Under the pieces are notes generated by a model, which had not been told where the DNA came from, did no database searches, and saw only the letters and a program-made list of their open reading frames with translations. From the NCBI GenBank assembly GCA_025980765.1, contig JAICXB010000034.1, forward strand, positions 1 to 45,767: a stretch of 45,767 nucleotides of DNA, written 5' to 3'. Origin of the DNA: Terriglobales bacterium (lineage in GTDB: Bacteria > Acidobacteriota > Terriglobia > Terriglobales > Acidobacteriaceae). A program made the translations under genes and the position numbers. Of the stretch, positions 1-9,304 are shown piece after piece (the first letter of the stretch is position 1; every line of letters begins with the position of its first letter).

Positions 1-187
1 CCAAAACCAATGACAACCCCTTCCTAATAAGGGAAAAGCACGGCGCACAAACATCCTCGCCGCTGCTCACAGGAATGGTGTCGCCAGCGCTCAACAAAAC
101 CAGATCTTGACAGAGCCGTCGTGATTATAGACAGGATGACAAAACGAACGCAGCCAAAACTAGCCGCTAGCAGCCAGCAGCCAGCAG

Positions 188-1645
188 CTATTTCCTCGGC
201 AACAGGTGCTTTTGGATCTTGCCCAGGGCGTTTCTGGGCAGCTTTTCTACGGTTATAAACTGCCTTGGGACCTTGAATGACGCGAGTTTGTCGCGGCAGC
301 GGCGCTCGATATCTGCCGGATTGAAGGCGTTTTTGGCTACTACGTAGGCGATGGGGACCTCTCCGCGGACGCGATCGGGCGCGGAGACTACCGCGGCTTC
401 TGCGATTTCCGGTTGTTCCTGCAGGAATTCTTCGATTTCGCGGGGATAAATGTTGAAGCCGCCGGAGATAATCAGGTCGCTTTTGCGGCCGGAGAGCGTG
501 TAATAGCCGTCTTCGGAGCGGGTGGCGAGGTCTCCGGTGCGGAAGTATCCGTCGTGAAAAGCCTCGCTGGTGGCCTGTTCGCGGCGCCAATATCCGGCAA
601 AAATGTTTGGTCCGCGCAGATAAACCTCGCCGGTTTCGCCGTCGGGAACAGGATTATGTGCGGCATCGAGCAGGCGTAGGGAGACTCCGGGGAGGGGAAA
701 TCCCACGCTGCCGGGGCGTCGTTCGCCGATATAAGGGTTGCTCAGGTTCATTAAAGTCTCGGTCATGCCGTAGCGTTCCAGAATGGTATGGCCGAAAAGC
801 GCGCGAAATTCCTCGAGAATTTGCGCCGGCAGCGGCGCTGATCCCGACACAAACAGGCGCATTTGGCGGCCGATTTGCTGCGCGTCGGCGGGCGCGATGT
901 CGAGCAGACGCACGTAAATGGTGGGCACTCCGAAGAATAAAGTCGGCCTGAAGGCGAGGAATTCGTCGCTTGCGCGCTGATGTTCGAAGCGTTCGAGCAG
1001 GCGCATGCGGCATCCGGCGAGCATCCAGCAATGCAATCCGTTGCCTAAAGCGTGTACGTGGAACAACGGAAGCGCCAAAAGGAAACGATCGGCGCTGGAA
1101 ATTTGCCAGCAAGCGACGAGATTCAGCGCGTTGGCGGCGAAGTTATTGTGCGTCAGGATCGCGCCTTTTGATGTTCCCGTAGTGCCGGAGGTATAGACCA
1201 GCGCGGCTGGCGCGTCTCCGTCGAGGGGAATTTGCGGCCGTTTGTCGCTGAAATGCGCGGCTGCGGCGGTTAAATCGGCGGGATTGATGGATGTAATGGA
1301 CGAAGAAGTAGACACAGTGGACAGGGAAGTGGCGGAAATTATGGCCTTGGGCTCGGCATCGGCGAGGATGTGGGCGATCTCGCGCTCGCGATAGAGGATG
1401 TTAATGGGCACGAAAATGACGCCGAGTTTCACGCAGGCGACATACAAATCGATGAGTTCGACGCAGTTGGAGAGGTACACGCAGAGCCGATCTCCGCGCT
1501 GAAATCCGCGTGCGGCGAGCAGATTTGCCAGCTTATTGCTGCGAATATCCAGCTCGCCGAAGCTAAAAGTGCGCGCGGAGAACTCCAGAGCGGGCTCAGC
1601 GCGCCGCGCAATCAGCGATAAATCGAAAAGATTGGTGAGATTCAT
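188..1645 (-). CDS. Malonyl-CoA synthetase-like acyl-CoA ligase
   Basis: ATP-dependent acid:CoA ligase of the ANL superfamily, 485 aa, cytoplasmic. The AMP-binding motif YTSGTTGTSKG lies at about residues 151-161, followed by LPLFHVHALGNGL. The A5-type motif ERYGMTET is near 290 and runs into LMNLSNPYIGERRPGSVG, which is the pattern of MatB-type malonyl/methylmalonyl-CoA synthetases. The hinge region GRKSDLIISGGFN is present, and the C-terminal catalytic lysine is in PRNALGKIQK. The start ATG overlaps the stop of the upstream livF-like gene (ATGA at 1642-1645), so the two are translationally coupled. It is the last gene of a porin-ABC transporter operon, which suggests that it activates the imported acid. 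A short or medium fatty acid or an aryl acid as substrate is possible; the family call is firm, the substrate is inferred. Confidence 0.85.
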   Translation of the reverse strand: MNLTNLFDLSLIARRAEPALEFSARTFSFGELDIRSNKLANLLAARGFQRGDRLCVYLSNCVELIDLYVACVKLGVIFVPINILYREREIAHILADAEPKAIISATSLSTVSTSSSITSINPADLTAAAAHFSDKRPQIPLDGDAPAALVYTSGTTGTSKGAILTHNNFAANALNLVACWQISSADRFLLALPLFHVHALGNGLHCWMLAGCRMRLLERFEHQRASDEFLAFRPTLFFGVPTIYVRLLDIAPADAQQIGRQMRLFVSGSAPLPAQILEEFRALFGHTILERYGMTETLMNLSNPYIGERRPGSVGFPLPGVSLRLLDAAHNPVPDGETGEVYLRGPNIFAGYWRREQATSEAFHDGYFRTGDLATRSEDGYYTLSGRKSDLIISGGFNIYPREIEEFLQEQPEIAEAAVVSAPDRVRGEVPIAYVVAKNAFNPADIERRCRDKLASFKVPRQFITVEKLPRNALGKIQKHLLPRK

Positions 1646-2400
1646 GCCGGGTTTTCTGCGCTTCCTGGGCTCTCCGCGATGCCAAGATACGCGCGGCGCA
1701 CATGATCGTTCTTCAAAAGCATCTCGCCGGGGCCGGAAAGCGTGATCTTTCCCAGCTCCATTACGTATGCCTGGTGCGCGATTTGCAAAGTGTAATTCAC
1801 GTTTTGGCCGACTAGAAGGATGGTTACACCCTGTTTGGCGATGTCAACGATGAGTTGGAATATCTCCTGGACGAGCTTAGGAGCGAGGCCGAGCGAGGGT
1901 TCATCGAGCATTAAGAGCTGCGGATCGGACATTAAACCGCGTCCAATGGCGCACATTTGCTGCTCTCCGCCGGACAAAGTACCGGCTAATTGGCCGCGGC
2001 GCTCTTTCAATCTGGGAAAAAGATCGTAGATGCGCGCCAGGTTTGTCTGCGCACGGCTGCGCAATTGGGGCAGAAAACAGCCCATCAGCAGGTTCTCTTC
2101 GACCGACATTCCCGGCCAAAGTTGCCGTCCTTCAGGCACTAAACTGATGCGCCGCTGCACGCGTTGGCGAGCGGAAAGGCAGGTAATGTCGTCTCCGGCG
2201 AAGATAATTTTCCCACTTTGGACTGGAAGCACGCCGGCAATGGCGTTCAAAGTCGTGGTTTTCCCCGCGCCATTCGCGCCGATAATGCAGGTAATTCCGC
2301 CGCTGAGCGCGGTCAGCGAAACGTCCCAAAGCGCTTGCGAGTTGCCGTATTTGACCTGAAGGCGCTCGACTTGGAGGAGTATCGGCTGCGAATCAGGCAA
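1642..2400 (-). CDS. livF: Branched-chain amino acid-type ABC transporter ATPase (LivF-like)
   Basis: ATPase subunit of a HAAT-family (branched-chain amino acid/amide/carboxylate) importer, 252 aa. Walker A is GANGAGKTT near residue 42, the signature is LSGGEQQMCAIGRG and Walker B is LLMLDEPSLGL, all intact. Its size and its order after LivG match LivF. It overlaps the livG end by 8 bp and the ligase start by 4 bp, consistent with one polycistronic message. In this family LivF and LivG form the nucleotide-binding heterodimer on LivHM. The ligand cannot be read from this subunit. Confidence 0.92.
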   Translation of the reverse strand: MPDSQPILLQVERLQVKYGNSQALWDVSLTALSGGITCIIGANGAGKTTTLNAIAGVLPVQSGKIIFAGDDITCLSARQRVQRRISLVPEGRQLWPGMSVEENLLMGCFLPQLRSRAQTNLARIYDLFPRLKERRGQLAGTLSGGEQQMCAIGRGLMSDPQLLMLDEPSLGLAPKLVQEIFQLIVDIAKQGVTILLVGQNVNYTLQIAHQAYVMELGKITLSGPGEMLLKNDHVRRAYLGIAESPGSAENPA

Positions 2401-3133
2401 TGGAATTGGTCCCCAGCATGCCGCTGCCGAGATATGCGTCGATTACAGCGGGATCATTTTGGATCTCAGCGGGCGTGCCTTCGGCGAGTTTGCGCCCAAA
2501 ATCGAGCACAGCAATGCGATCGCAGACGGACATTACCGCTTTCATGTCGTGCTCGACGTAGAGAATGGTGGTTCCGGACGCGCGAATTTGCTGGAAAAGA
2601 TCGAGCATCGCGCGCGTTTCTGCGCCGCTGAGGCCGCCGCAGACTTCGTCCAGCAGCAGCAAATCGGGATTTGTAGCCAGCGCGCGCGCTACTTCCAGCC
2701 GCTTCTGCTCGCCTAAAGAAAGCGCAGAAGCCAGCATCCTGGCTTTCGGCGCAAGCTGCACGCGCTCAAGAGCGCTTATAGCCTGGGCTTTAGCGTCGGC
2801 TTTTGCTGATTGCCGGCCATAGTGGACGGCAACGAGAACGTTTTCCAGTACCGTCATGGCGCGAAATGGGCGCACGATGTGGTGCGTTCGCGCAATCCCA
2901 AAATGGACCAGAGCGTCGGAGCGCAGGCGCGTAACGTCGCTTCCGCGGAAGCGAACTCGGCCTTGGGAGGCGCGAATTGCGCCGGAAATCACGCCAAAAA
3001 GCGTGGATTTGCCGGCTCCATTGGGGCCGATGATGCCGAAGATGTGCCGCTCGGGGACGCTAAAGCTCACGTCCTTCAAGGCGGCCACGCCCCCAAAGTG
3101 CTTCGTCAGGCCCTCGACTTGAAGGATCGACAT
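2393..3133 (-). CDS. livG: Branched-chain amino acid-type ABC transporter ATPase (LivG-like)
   Basis: Second ATPase of the Liv-type importer, 246 aa. Walker A GPNGAGKSTLF is near residue 36. The signature is LSLGEQKRLEVARAL rather than the canonical LSGGQ; a degenerate signature is usual in LivG. Walker B is DLLLLDEVCGGL. The start codon lies inside the 3' end of the livM gene (74-bp overlap), so expression is probably coupled to livM. It partners LivF in powering LivHM. Confidence 0.92.
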   Translation of the reverse strand: MSILQVEGLTKHFGGVAALKDVSFSVPERHIFGIIGPNGAGKSTLFGVISGAIRASQGRVRFRGSDVTRLRSDALVHFGIARTHHIVRPFRAMTVLENVLVAVHYGRQSAKADAKAQAISALERVQLAPKARMLASALSLGEQKRLEVARALATNPDLLLLDEVCGGLSGAETRAMLDLFQQIRASGTTILYVEHDMKAVMSVCDRIAVLDFGRKLAEGTPAEIQNDPAVIDAYLGSGMLGTNSIA

Positions 3134-4058
3134 GCATTCTCCGCAACATTCGACGCAGAAGTCCGACTAATCCGTCGGGCTCGAGCAGGACAATCAGCAT
3201 CAACAGCAGGCCGTAAAGCAGCAAATGGACCTGCGGAAACACCGCTACCAGTTGCTCTTCCACGATTGTAACGACTGCCGCGCCCAGTACCGCGCCCCAA
3301 ATGGTGCCAATTCCACCGATAACGGGCATCAGCAGGATAGTTACGCTGGTGCTGAATGCAAATACTCCCTGCGGATGGATGTATGCAGCGTAGTCGGCGA
3401 ACACGCCGCCTGCGACTCCGGTGAGGGCGGCGGCGATGGCATGGATCCACAATTTGCAGCGAAAAGGATTGATGCCGATGTCGGCTGCGGCGTCTTCATC
3501 CTGGCGAATGGCGCGCAACGCGAGGCCAAATTTGCTTCTTTCGATCAGTAAAGAGACGCAAACCGCCAGTACAGCGATGGCCAAACCCGAGTAATAGTGC
3601 TCGGTTTGGTGAAAAATGCCGCGCTCGGTGACCCGCAACCCACCCGCGCCACCCACTGCGGAGATGTTATTCATTACCACACGGACAGCTTCGCTCACAC
3701 CGATCGTCGCAATTGCGAAGTAAGGGCCACGCAAACGGAAGGTTGGAATCCCAATTAGGAACGAGGCCAGCGCGGCAACCGCCGCAGATCCGACGAATGA
3801 CAACGCTGGATTCACACCGGCGTTGATCATCAGCGCCGCAGCGTATGCGCCGAGGCCATAAAACACGGCAAATCCGAACGAAACTTGCCCGGCAACCCCG
3901 CCTAACAGGTTCCAGGCCAGGCTGGCCGTGATCCAGACAAAAGTGATAAACAGAATTCGAATGACATTGGGAGTAAGTCCTAATATGGGAAGCAACAGCA
4001 CAACCAGCAGAATGCCAGCTGCGAAAAGTGGCTGAAAGCTGGCGATAAGTCGCTTCAT
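3060..4058 (-). CDS. livM: Branched-chain amino acid-type ABC permease (LivM-like)
   Basis: Inner-membrane permease of the Liv-type importer, 332 aa from the chosen start. The start was placed at the ATG beginning MKRLIASFQPL because it opens directly into the first hydrophobic segment; the longer open frame upstream overlaps livH and is not membrane-like. Several membrane segments are visible, with the family motif LLGGVAGQVSFG near residue 50 and the EAA-like loop RAIRQDEDAAADIGIN, which contacts the ATPases. It follows livH by 58 bp. The C-terminal tail of about 30 charged residues overlaps livG. Confidence 0.9.
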   Translation of the reverse strand: MKRLIASFQPLFAAGILLVVLLLPILGLTPNVIRILFITFVWITASLAWNLLGGVAGQVSFGFAVFYGLGAYAAALMINAGVNPALSFVGSAAVAALASFLIGIPTFRLRGPYFAIATIGVSEAVRVVMNNISAVGGAGGLRVTERGIFHQTEHYYSGLAIAVLAVCVSLLIERSKFGLALRAIRQDEDAAADIGINPFRCKLWIHAIAAALTGVAGGVFADYAAYIHPQGVFAFSTSVTILLMPVIGGIGTIWGAVLGAAVVTIVEEQLVAVFPQVHLLLYGLLLMLIVLLEPDGLVGLLRRMLRRMHVDPSSRGPDEALWGRGRLEGREL

Positions 4059-4116
4059 GGCAGCGTTGGAAGTGTTGCATAATCGATGTTTTGCGGTAAT
4101 TTCCTGCAACGCTGTC

Positions 4117-5010
4117 TCATGCGGGTCGCCATTTCCTCTCCAGCAAACCGCCAATTCCTTTCGGGAACACCAGCAGAACAACGACCAATAACCCAAACGA
4201 GATCGCGGGCTGATATCCCGCCGGCACATAAAGAATGCTGAAAGTTTCAACCAGAGCGAGAACCAGCGCGCCAAAGGCCACTCCGGAAACTGATTCCAAG
4301 CCGCCAAGGACAATGATTACGAATGCGCGTATCAGGAACGGTCGTCCAAAATCGGGACTAAAAGAGTAAAGCATTGCCAGCAGCGCGCCGGCAAAACCCG
4401 CAAAAGCTGTCCCCAGACCAAAAGTAATGCGCGCAATTCGCTCATCGTCTACTCCGGTGATCTGCGCGGCATAAGGATTTTGGATCAGCGCCCGCATTGC
4501 CCGTCCATACCAGCTCCGACTTAACGCCAATTGCAGAGCACAAACACAGAGTACGGCAGCAAAAAAGACGATGAGGCGCAACAAAGAGATGCTAATCGGG
4601 CCTAGCGTGAGTACTGTGAGTGTTCTGGGAGTGAAGATGGAACGGTCCATATTGCCCCAGAACAAGTATCCAATGTTCTGCAGTACCAGCCAGAAAGCAA
4701 ACATCAGAAGCAGCGAGGACAGCGTGGGCTGGTCCGATTTGGGAAGCCAGCGAATGAGCAACCAGTGCACTGCCATTCCGAAGAGGAAAAATGCGGGTAA
4801 GGCAAGCGCGGCTCCTATAAGAGGATCGATATGGAAGCGCTCGAAAAATTCATAGGCGAAATAAGCGCCCAACATCATGAATCCCGCATGTGCGAGGTTG
4901 ACGATCTTCATCACGCCGTAAATCACGGTCATGCCGACCGACATCACTGCATAAATGCCAGCGAGCAACACGGCCGCGATCAGCAAATTCAGAAAATCAA
5001 CAGCTGTCAT
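4117..5010 (-). CDS. livH: Branched-chain amino acid-type ABC permease (LivH-like)
   Basis: Inner-membrane permease, 297 aa, the partner of LivM. The N-terminus has the LivH hallmark GIYAVMSVGMTVIYGVMKIV followed by NLAHAGFMMLGAY. The EAA-like cytoplasmic loop RALIQNPYAAQITGVDDERI lies in the middle and the protein ends in membrane segments. It lies 16 bp downstream of the binding-protein gene. Length and motif order are normal for the family, and I see no defect. Confidence 0.92.
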   Translation of the reverse strand: MTAVDFLNLLIAAVLLAGIYAVMSVGMTVIYGVMKIVNLAHAGFMMLGAYFAYEFFERFHIDPLIGAALALPAFFLFGMAVHWLLIRWLPKSDQPTLSSLLLMFAFWLVLQNIGYLFWGNMDRSIFTPRTLTVLTLGPISISLLRLIVFFAAVLCVCALQLALSRSWYGRAMRALIQNPYAAQITGVDDERIARITFGLGTAFAGFAGALLAMLYSFSPDFGRPFLIRAFVIIVLGGLESVSGVAFGALVLALVETFSILYVPAGYQPAISFGLLVVVLLVFPKGIGGLLERKWRPA

Positions 5011-5025
5011 CGAACCGTCCGGAGT

Positions 5026-6294
5026 TCATTTCTTTCTAGGAGTCGGCGCGATGGCTTCTCCCGTAGCTGCATCTTTGGGATACACGATGTCTACTTTGTC
5101 CTCTGGTTTGTTTTGGACAATTACGAAGGCGTTTGCCACTTGTCCGTTGGAGCCGAATTTCATGGTTCCGCCCGGCAGAAGCGAATCTTTTAATTCAACA
5201 TTCCGCAACGCATCGCGGATTGCGGTCTTGTTTGTAGTTCCTGCCGCTTCGATTGCCTGCGCCAGTGCGCGCACAGCGTCATAAGCAGTCGCCGGATACC
5301 AGGAATCCGGATCGTGTCCGGTGAACTGCGTGTAATCTTGCACGAACTTCTTCACTTGGGGATAAGGCAGTTTCTTCGACCACCAGATTCCGGCGAAGAT
5401 GTAGTCAGTGCCGTCGCCGAGAGCCTTGCGGGCATCGCTTTCTGGGCCGCGAGCGCCGTAACTGAGCATCTGGTGATACATTCCACTCTGCAGATATTGC
5501 CGCTGCATGGTGATGTAGTCCTGAAGATGAGCGTCAGCGAGAAAAATATCAGCTTTGGCAGCTTTCACTTTCTGTAGTAATCCTGAGAAATCTGGAGAAC
5601 CAAGCTCGAAATTCTCGCTAAAGACGACAGTAAAGTATCCGGGATGCTGCTGAATCCATTGCTTGATCCCGTTGCCATAATCGATCCCATGATCGGTATT
5701 CTCTAAAGCTAGTGCAAGCTTTAGTCCCTTTTTGAGCTTACCTTGATCAACGAGGCTGCCGAGAAAATCCGCGGTAGTCGATCCCAGAAGTGTTGTGGGA
5801 CTCAGAGTGCCGAATGTGTATTGATAGCCGTGACTGAAGATTGTGCTTGCTGCGGCGCCGGTGGTAATCCAGGGAGTCTGGTAGCGGTCCGCCATTACCG
5901 ATTCCGCCTCTCCCAATGCGGTGGAATAGCCTCCCAGAACGGCGGTGGCGTTGTCCGAACTCATGGCGCGTTCAACCAGTGATGCCGATTTCGCCTGGTC
6001 AGAACCGTCGTCGTAGAACACTTCTTTGACCGGCAATTTCTTGTTCTTGTCTTTCACCATGATTCCGCCAGCGTCGTTGATCTGCTTGATCGCGAGTTCA
6101 ATACCTTCTTTCTGATACTGACCAGGTTTCCCTTCGCGTCCTGTGATCGGAAGCACGACTCCCACAGTGATTGCATTGCCGGCGTTCTGCCCTCCACGAT
6201 TGCAGCTGGGAAGGAAAATGACAAGGCTGATGCTGAGAAACGCTGCAATCAGGAAACTGGGAAAATAGTTTCGATACGAAAAAGAACTCTGCAT
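5026..6294 (-). CDS. Periplasmic substrate-binding lipoprotein (LivK-like)
   Basis: Type I periplasmic binding protein of a Liv/HAAT transporter, about 422 aa. The start chosen is the ATG at 6294: it has GGAG upstream (CCGGAGCGATT) and leads into a signal peptide ending in the lipobox LPSC. The upstream extension of the open frame has no signal-like features. The mature protein begins ITVGVVLPITGREGKPGQ, typical of receptor-family ligand-binding domains, and later contains WYPATAYDAVRALAQAIEAA. It should be anchored in the membrane and deliver the substrate to LivHM. The family binds branched amino acids, amides, urea or small carboxylates; the ligase in the same operon favours an acid. Confidence 0.88.
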   Translation of the reverse strand: MQSSFSYRNYFPSFLIAAFLSISLVIFLPSCNRGGQNAGNAITVGVVLPITGREGKPGQYQKEGIELAIKQINDAGGIMVKDKNKKLPVKEVFYDDGSDQAKSASLVERAMSSDNATAVLGGYSTALGEAESVMADRYQTPWITTGAAASTIFSHGYQYTFGTLSPTTLLGSTTADFLGSLVDQGKLKKGLKLALALENTDHGIDYGNGIKQWIQQHPGYFTVVFSENFELGSPDFSGLLQKVKAAKADIFLADAHLQDYITMQRQYLQSGMYHQMLSYGARGPESDARKALGDGTDYIFAGIWWSKKLPYPQVKKFVQDYTQFTGHDPDSWYPATAYDAVRALAQAIEAAGTTNKTAIRDALRNVELKDSLLPGGTMKFGSNGQVANAFVIVQNKPEDKVDIVYPKDAATGEAIAPTPRKK

Positions 6295-6406
6295 AATCGC
6301 TCCGGTACAATCAGAGAAGATGAAACGTAATACACAACCGCCCCCTAACCGCGAGCAAGATACTTCTCGAAGCCGAGGGCGGCTGGGCCACATTCACACG
6401 TACATC

Positions 6407-8434
6407 TCAGAACGTAAAGATCGTAGAAAGTTCTGAACGCACGTCTTTAGCTTCCCGAGACGGGAATCCCTGCCACAGAGTTCCGGTGAAGAGCCCCGTA
6501 GTAGAGTTGGGCAGCGCCCGCGTACGGTACAATCCTTCCTCGTATGCGATCGTTACCCAGGTATTTACTTTGTACTGCAGGTTGGCAAATGCCCAATCGC
6601 TCTTGTCGCGAGCGCCGCCGGGAGCGGCCAGTCTGACATCGCGAGCGAGGGATTCGTCAAGTCCGTAGTGCAAATTCGCCGTCCATCCCGCGTTTCGGCC
6701 GGTCGGATCTGCATGGAAATAGCGCGAAAGCGGCAATCCTAGTTCGAGAAAACCGCCGTTTGCGCGAATAGGCTCTTGCGGAGCGACTACCGGAACGCCA
6801 TTTAGAAGCCCGAAAACTACCGCCGAAGACCCATCGATAGAAGGCGCAGTAGCGGTTCCGGTCAACCCTTTTGTGGCATTGAACGTAGAGAAAATCTGAT
6901 CGGCGAAGAAGAACCGCAGATCTGCTCCGTGATAGTAGCTGGCAAGAAGTGTGACAAATCGCGTCGGCAACTGCGCCTCGTAGGACACTCCATAAGAGTC
7001 GCTGCTGACATCAACACCACGCGGGAAGAAAGCTTTGAAGGCCGTGGGTACGCTGCTGCCGATCACAATGGCGTCTCTTTCCTGCTGTTCGCCGCTGATA
7101 ATCAACTGCGCCGGCGCGACTCCGGCAGCATGGTCGAGTTGCCACTGCAACGCAATGCGGGCCTGCACTCCCGGACGCCCGGAATCGGCGCCCTGACGCT
7201 CGCCAAATGCCAACTGATTCGTGAGTCCAAGACCGGTGTTGGCCGTCTGTGTGATCGAAACCGTGCCGCACGGTGGCGTGGCGCAGCCGGTAACCGTCAC
7301 AACATTGTTGCCAATGGTCGTTCCAGGAATCTGTAGGTTGGTTCCAGATGGCACATTGCCGAACGCCGGCAGCACCGCCGCCGCCTCGGCCAGCAGTTTA
7401 AACGTGCGGGAGCCGCCGAAATTGTGCACGAAACCGCCGCGTACCTGTGGAATGCGTTCGTACAGGCTGCCAAAGCCGATTCCCAATCCGGTAATTTCCA
7501 GGGAATTCGGCAAGGTAGAGGAGCCGAACGGCGTCCAGTCCTGTCCGAACAGGCCGAAAACGGTAGTGTGATCGGTGAGCGCATAGTCCAGACGTCCCCA
7601 GGCCAGCCGGATTTGCGGCGCGCTGGAGCGAATGGAAGAGATGTTGCGATTATCGGCAGCGCTGAAATTGCCTTCGAAATCCCCCTCAATGCGTCCCGTA
7701 ATGGTCAATCTGGGAGACGGATCCACCCACTCGAAGTTCGCGCCGAAACGCGAAGAGCGCGCTTTGACGTGGAATTCGGGCGCGGGAGTCGGTCCGGTAT
7801 CGCCGAAGATGAACTGCGGCAGGGGGAAATCGTCGCCGCGAGGCTGCGAAGTGTCATGGATCACGCTGGTCTTGAGGAAGCCATAGGGCTTCACCCGCAC
7901 CGGACCAATTTTCAAATCGGGAATTAAGCCCTCATGTTTCGGCGGATCGATGGGCAAAACCCGGATGGGAGCCACCGCCGCGACCACCGCAGGCGGTTTG
8001 GGCGTGTCCGGAGTAGGCGCCGCTGCGGCGCTTACCGCGGCTTCGACCGGCTCCGGAGCCGTTGCAGCCATCGCTGCCGTCGATTCCGGCGTGCGCGAAG
8101 ACGATGAACCGGCTTCCAGGGTTCCCAAATCGGCATCGGAAAGAATGCCTTTCTGCCGCAACAGGTTGACTAATTGCGCATTCGCCGCGGGATTCCCGTG
8201 GAGCATGCTGGCCTCTGCCGCGCTCAGCACGCCTTTTGCGACCAGCAATCGCAGCAGCGGATCGCCAATCGGGCTGGCAACTGAGGGTTCGGGAGCCGGA
8301 CTGGCTGTGGATTCGTTGGGGGCAGATGCCGGTTGGGCACCGGTTTTTCCGGATCCATCTCCTGCCGCAAACAGGAAATGCGACGCCGTAAAGACCAGTA
8401 GCGAGCAAATCACTGTACTGAGTCTCCTTCTCAC
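6407..8434 (-). CDS. Outer-membrane porin, DcaP-like
   Basis: Predicted outer-membrane beta-barrel porin, 675 aa. It starts with GTG at 8434, preceded by a strong AGGAGGAGGT site. It has a signal peptide, then a Pro/Ala/Ser-rich periplasmic stretch with two similar helices (LLRLLVAKGVLSAAEA and LVNLLRQKGILSDADL) at about residues 60-105. The barrel begins near residue 170 (KPYGFLKTSVIHD) and the chain ends in phenylalanine (STIFTF), the usual signal for BAM-dependent insertion. SRFGANFEWVD and the IEGDFEG segment resemble DcaP-type porins. It is first in the operon with the Liv-type transporter and ligase, so it is probably the outer-membrane entry route for the same substrate. The porin call is firm; the subfamily is tentative. 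Confidence 0.8.
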   Translation of the reverse strand: MRRRLSTVICSLLVFTASHFLFAAGDGSGKTGAQPASAPNESTASPAPEPSVASPIGDPLLRLLVAKGVLSAAEASMLHGNPAANAQLVNLLRQKGILSDADLGTLEAGSSSSRTPESTAAMAATAPEPVEAAVSAAAAPTPDTPKPPAVVAAVAPIRVLPIDPPKHEGLIPDLKIGPVRVKPYGFLKTSVIHDTSQPRGDDFPLPQFIFGDTGPTPAPEFHVKARSSRFGANFEWVDPSPRLTITGRIEGDFEGNFSAADNRNISSIRSSAPQIRLAWGRLDYALTDHTTVFGLFGQDWTPFGSSTLPNSLEITGLGIGFGSLYERIPQVRGGFVHNFGGSRTFKLLAEAAAVLPAFGNVPSGTNLQIPGTTIGNNVVTVTGCATPPCGTVSITQTANTGLGLTNQLAFGERQGADSGRPGVQARIALQWQLDHAAGVAPAQLIISGEQQERDAIVIGSSVPTAFKAFFPRGVDVSSDSYGVSYEAQLPTRFVTLLASYYHGADLRFFFADQIFSTFNATKGLTGTATAPSIDGSSAVVFGLLNGVPVVAPQEPIRANGGFLELGLPLSRYFHADPTGRNAGWTANLHYGLDESLARDVRLAAPGGARDKSDWAFANLQYKVNTWVTIAYEEGLYRTRALPNSTTGLFTGTLWQGFPSREAKDVRSELSTIFTF

Positions 8435-8621
8435 AATACCTCCTCCTGAAAGTTAATGGTGTTATTGCAGACTGCGCGTCCTCCGCAAAGGCAAAAACCG
8501 CGACACAGACGGATTCCGAAACCGGAACTTGTGCGTGTGGCAGGCGGCTGCGAATTGTATATGAGTCTGGATTTATGTCCAGTAGGAGCTTTTGGGCGGA
8601 AATCAGCCAGCCAACAGGCAC

Positions 8622-8652
8622 AAAAAAGCGCAGTTGAGAAGCTCAACTGCGC
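8622..8652 (-). terminator. Rho-independent terminator after the Ser/Asn-rich protein
   Basis: On the minus strand a perfect 11-bp stem (GCGCAGTTGAG / CTCAACTGCGC) with a 3-nt loop is followed immediately by six T. It lies about 40 bp after the stop of the gene at 8690-9304 and just upstream of the porin operon, so it isolates the two units. Confidence 0.85.
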
Positions 8653-8689
8653 TGCTGTTTCAGGTTTGTAGGAGGTCTCAGGCTTGGAT

Positions 8690-9304
8690 TTAGTGAGGAG
8701 TTCCCGTCCCGTTCGCCGGACAAGTGGCCGAAACCACGTCCACGCGGCTCACTTCAAACTGCTCGCCGGCCTCATTTCCCTTGTTTGTCGCCACCGCGCC
8801 GGTCACCGGAGCCCCGCTGGGCTGCGACGAAGCCTGCGAACTGTTCTCATTATTTTGCGCATTGGGGTTCCAATGACGGCCGTGGACGCGCACATCCTGT
8901 CCCACATAGCCGCTTAAATCCTGATTGTCCGCCCGCAAACGCATTCTTGAACCGCTGACTGGCTGGATAAAGTAGTCAGTTTGCTCTTTTACCAGGCAGC
9001 CTTCCATCGTCTGGTCCTGCGTGGAAGCCGAATTATCGGCCGAATTCTGGCTATTGGAGGAGCTCTGGGTTGGGTTTTGGGTTGCGTTTGACGAAGCGCT
9101 GGGACTGCTGCTGGTGCTGCTGGGCATCGTGGTTTGCGCGCCGGAAGGGTTCTGATTCGCGCCCGAAGAGCTGGTGGAACTGTTGTTACTCTGCGCAGCA
9201 GCGCCGGAATTCTGCGTTGCCGGGTTCTGGCTGGACGACTGCGCGAACATCGAAACTGCAAAAAGCAACGTCACAGCCATCATAAAAGGTGCGTATTTCC
9301 GCAT
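8690..9304 (-). CDS. Secreted Ser/Asn/Gln-rich protein with a C-terminal OB-like domain
   Basis: Predicted exported protein, 204 aa. The signal peptide (MRKYAPFMMAVTLLFAVSMF, cleavage near AQS) is followed by about 80 residues almost entirely of Ser, Asn, Gln, Thr and Ala, a disordered linker. A compact region then starts at MEGCLVKEQTDYFIQPVSG and includes YVGQDVRVHGRH, and a last segment reads FEVSRVDVVSATCP. The layout resembles small acidobacterial exported proteins of the DUF5818 type; that assignment is from memory and tentative. It has AGGAG 9 nt before the ATG and its own terminator, so it is monocistronic. Function unknown. Confidence 0.7.
   Translation of the reverse strand: MRKYAPFMMAVTLLFAVSMFAQSSSQNPATQNSGAAAQSNNSSTSSSGANQNPSGAQTTMPSSTSSSPSASSNATQNPTQSSSNSQNSADNSASTQDQTMEGCLVKEQTDYFIQPVSGSRMRLRADNQDLSGYVGQDVRVHGRHWNPNAQNNENSSQASSQPSGAPVTGAVATNKGNEAGEQFEVSRVDVVSATCPANGTGTPH

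Noticed and set aside
24..590. 188-aa minus-strand frame at the window start
   Set aside because: Overlaps the acyl-CoA ligase in another frame and is Arg/Pro-rich, as expected of a shadow frame.
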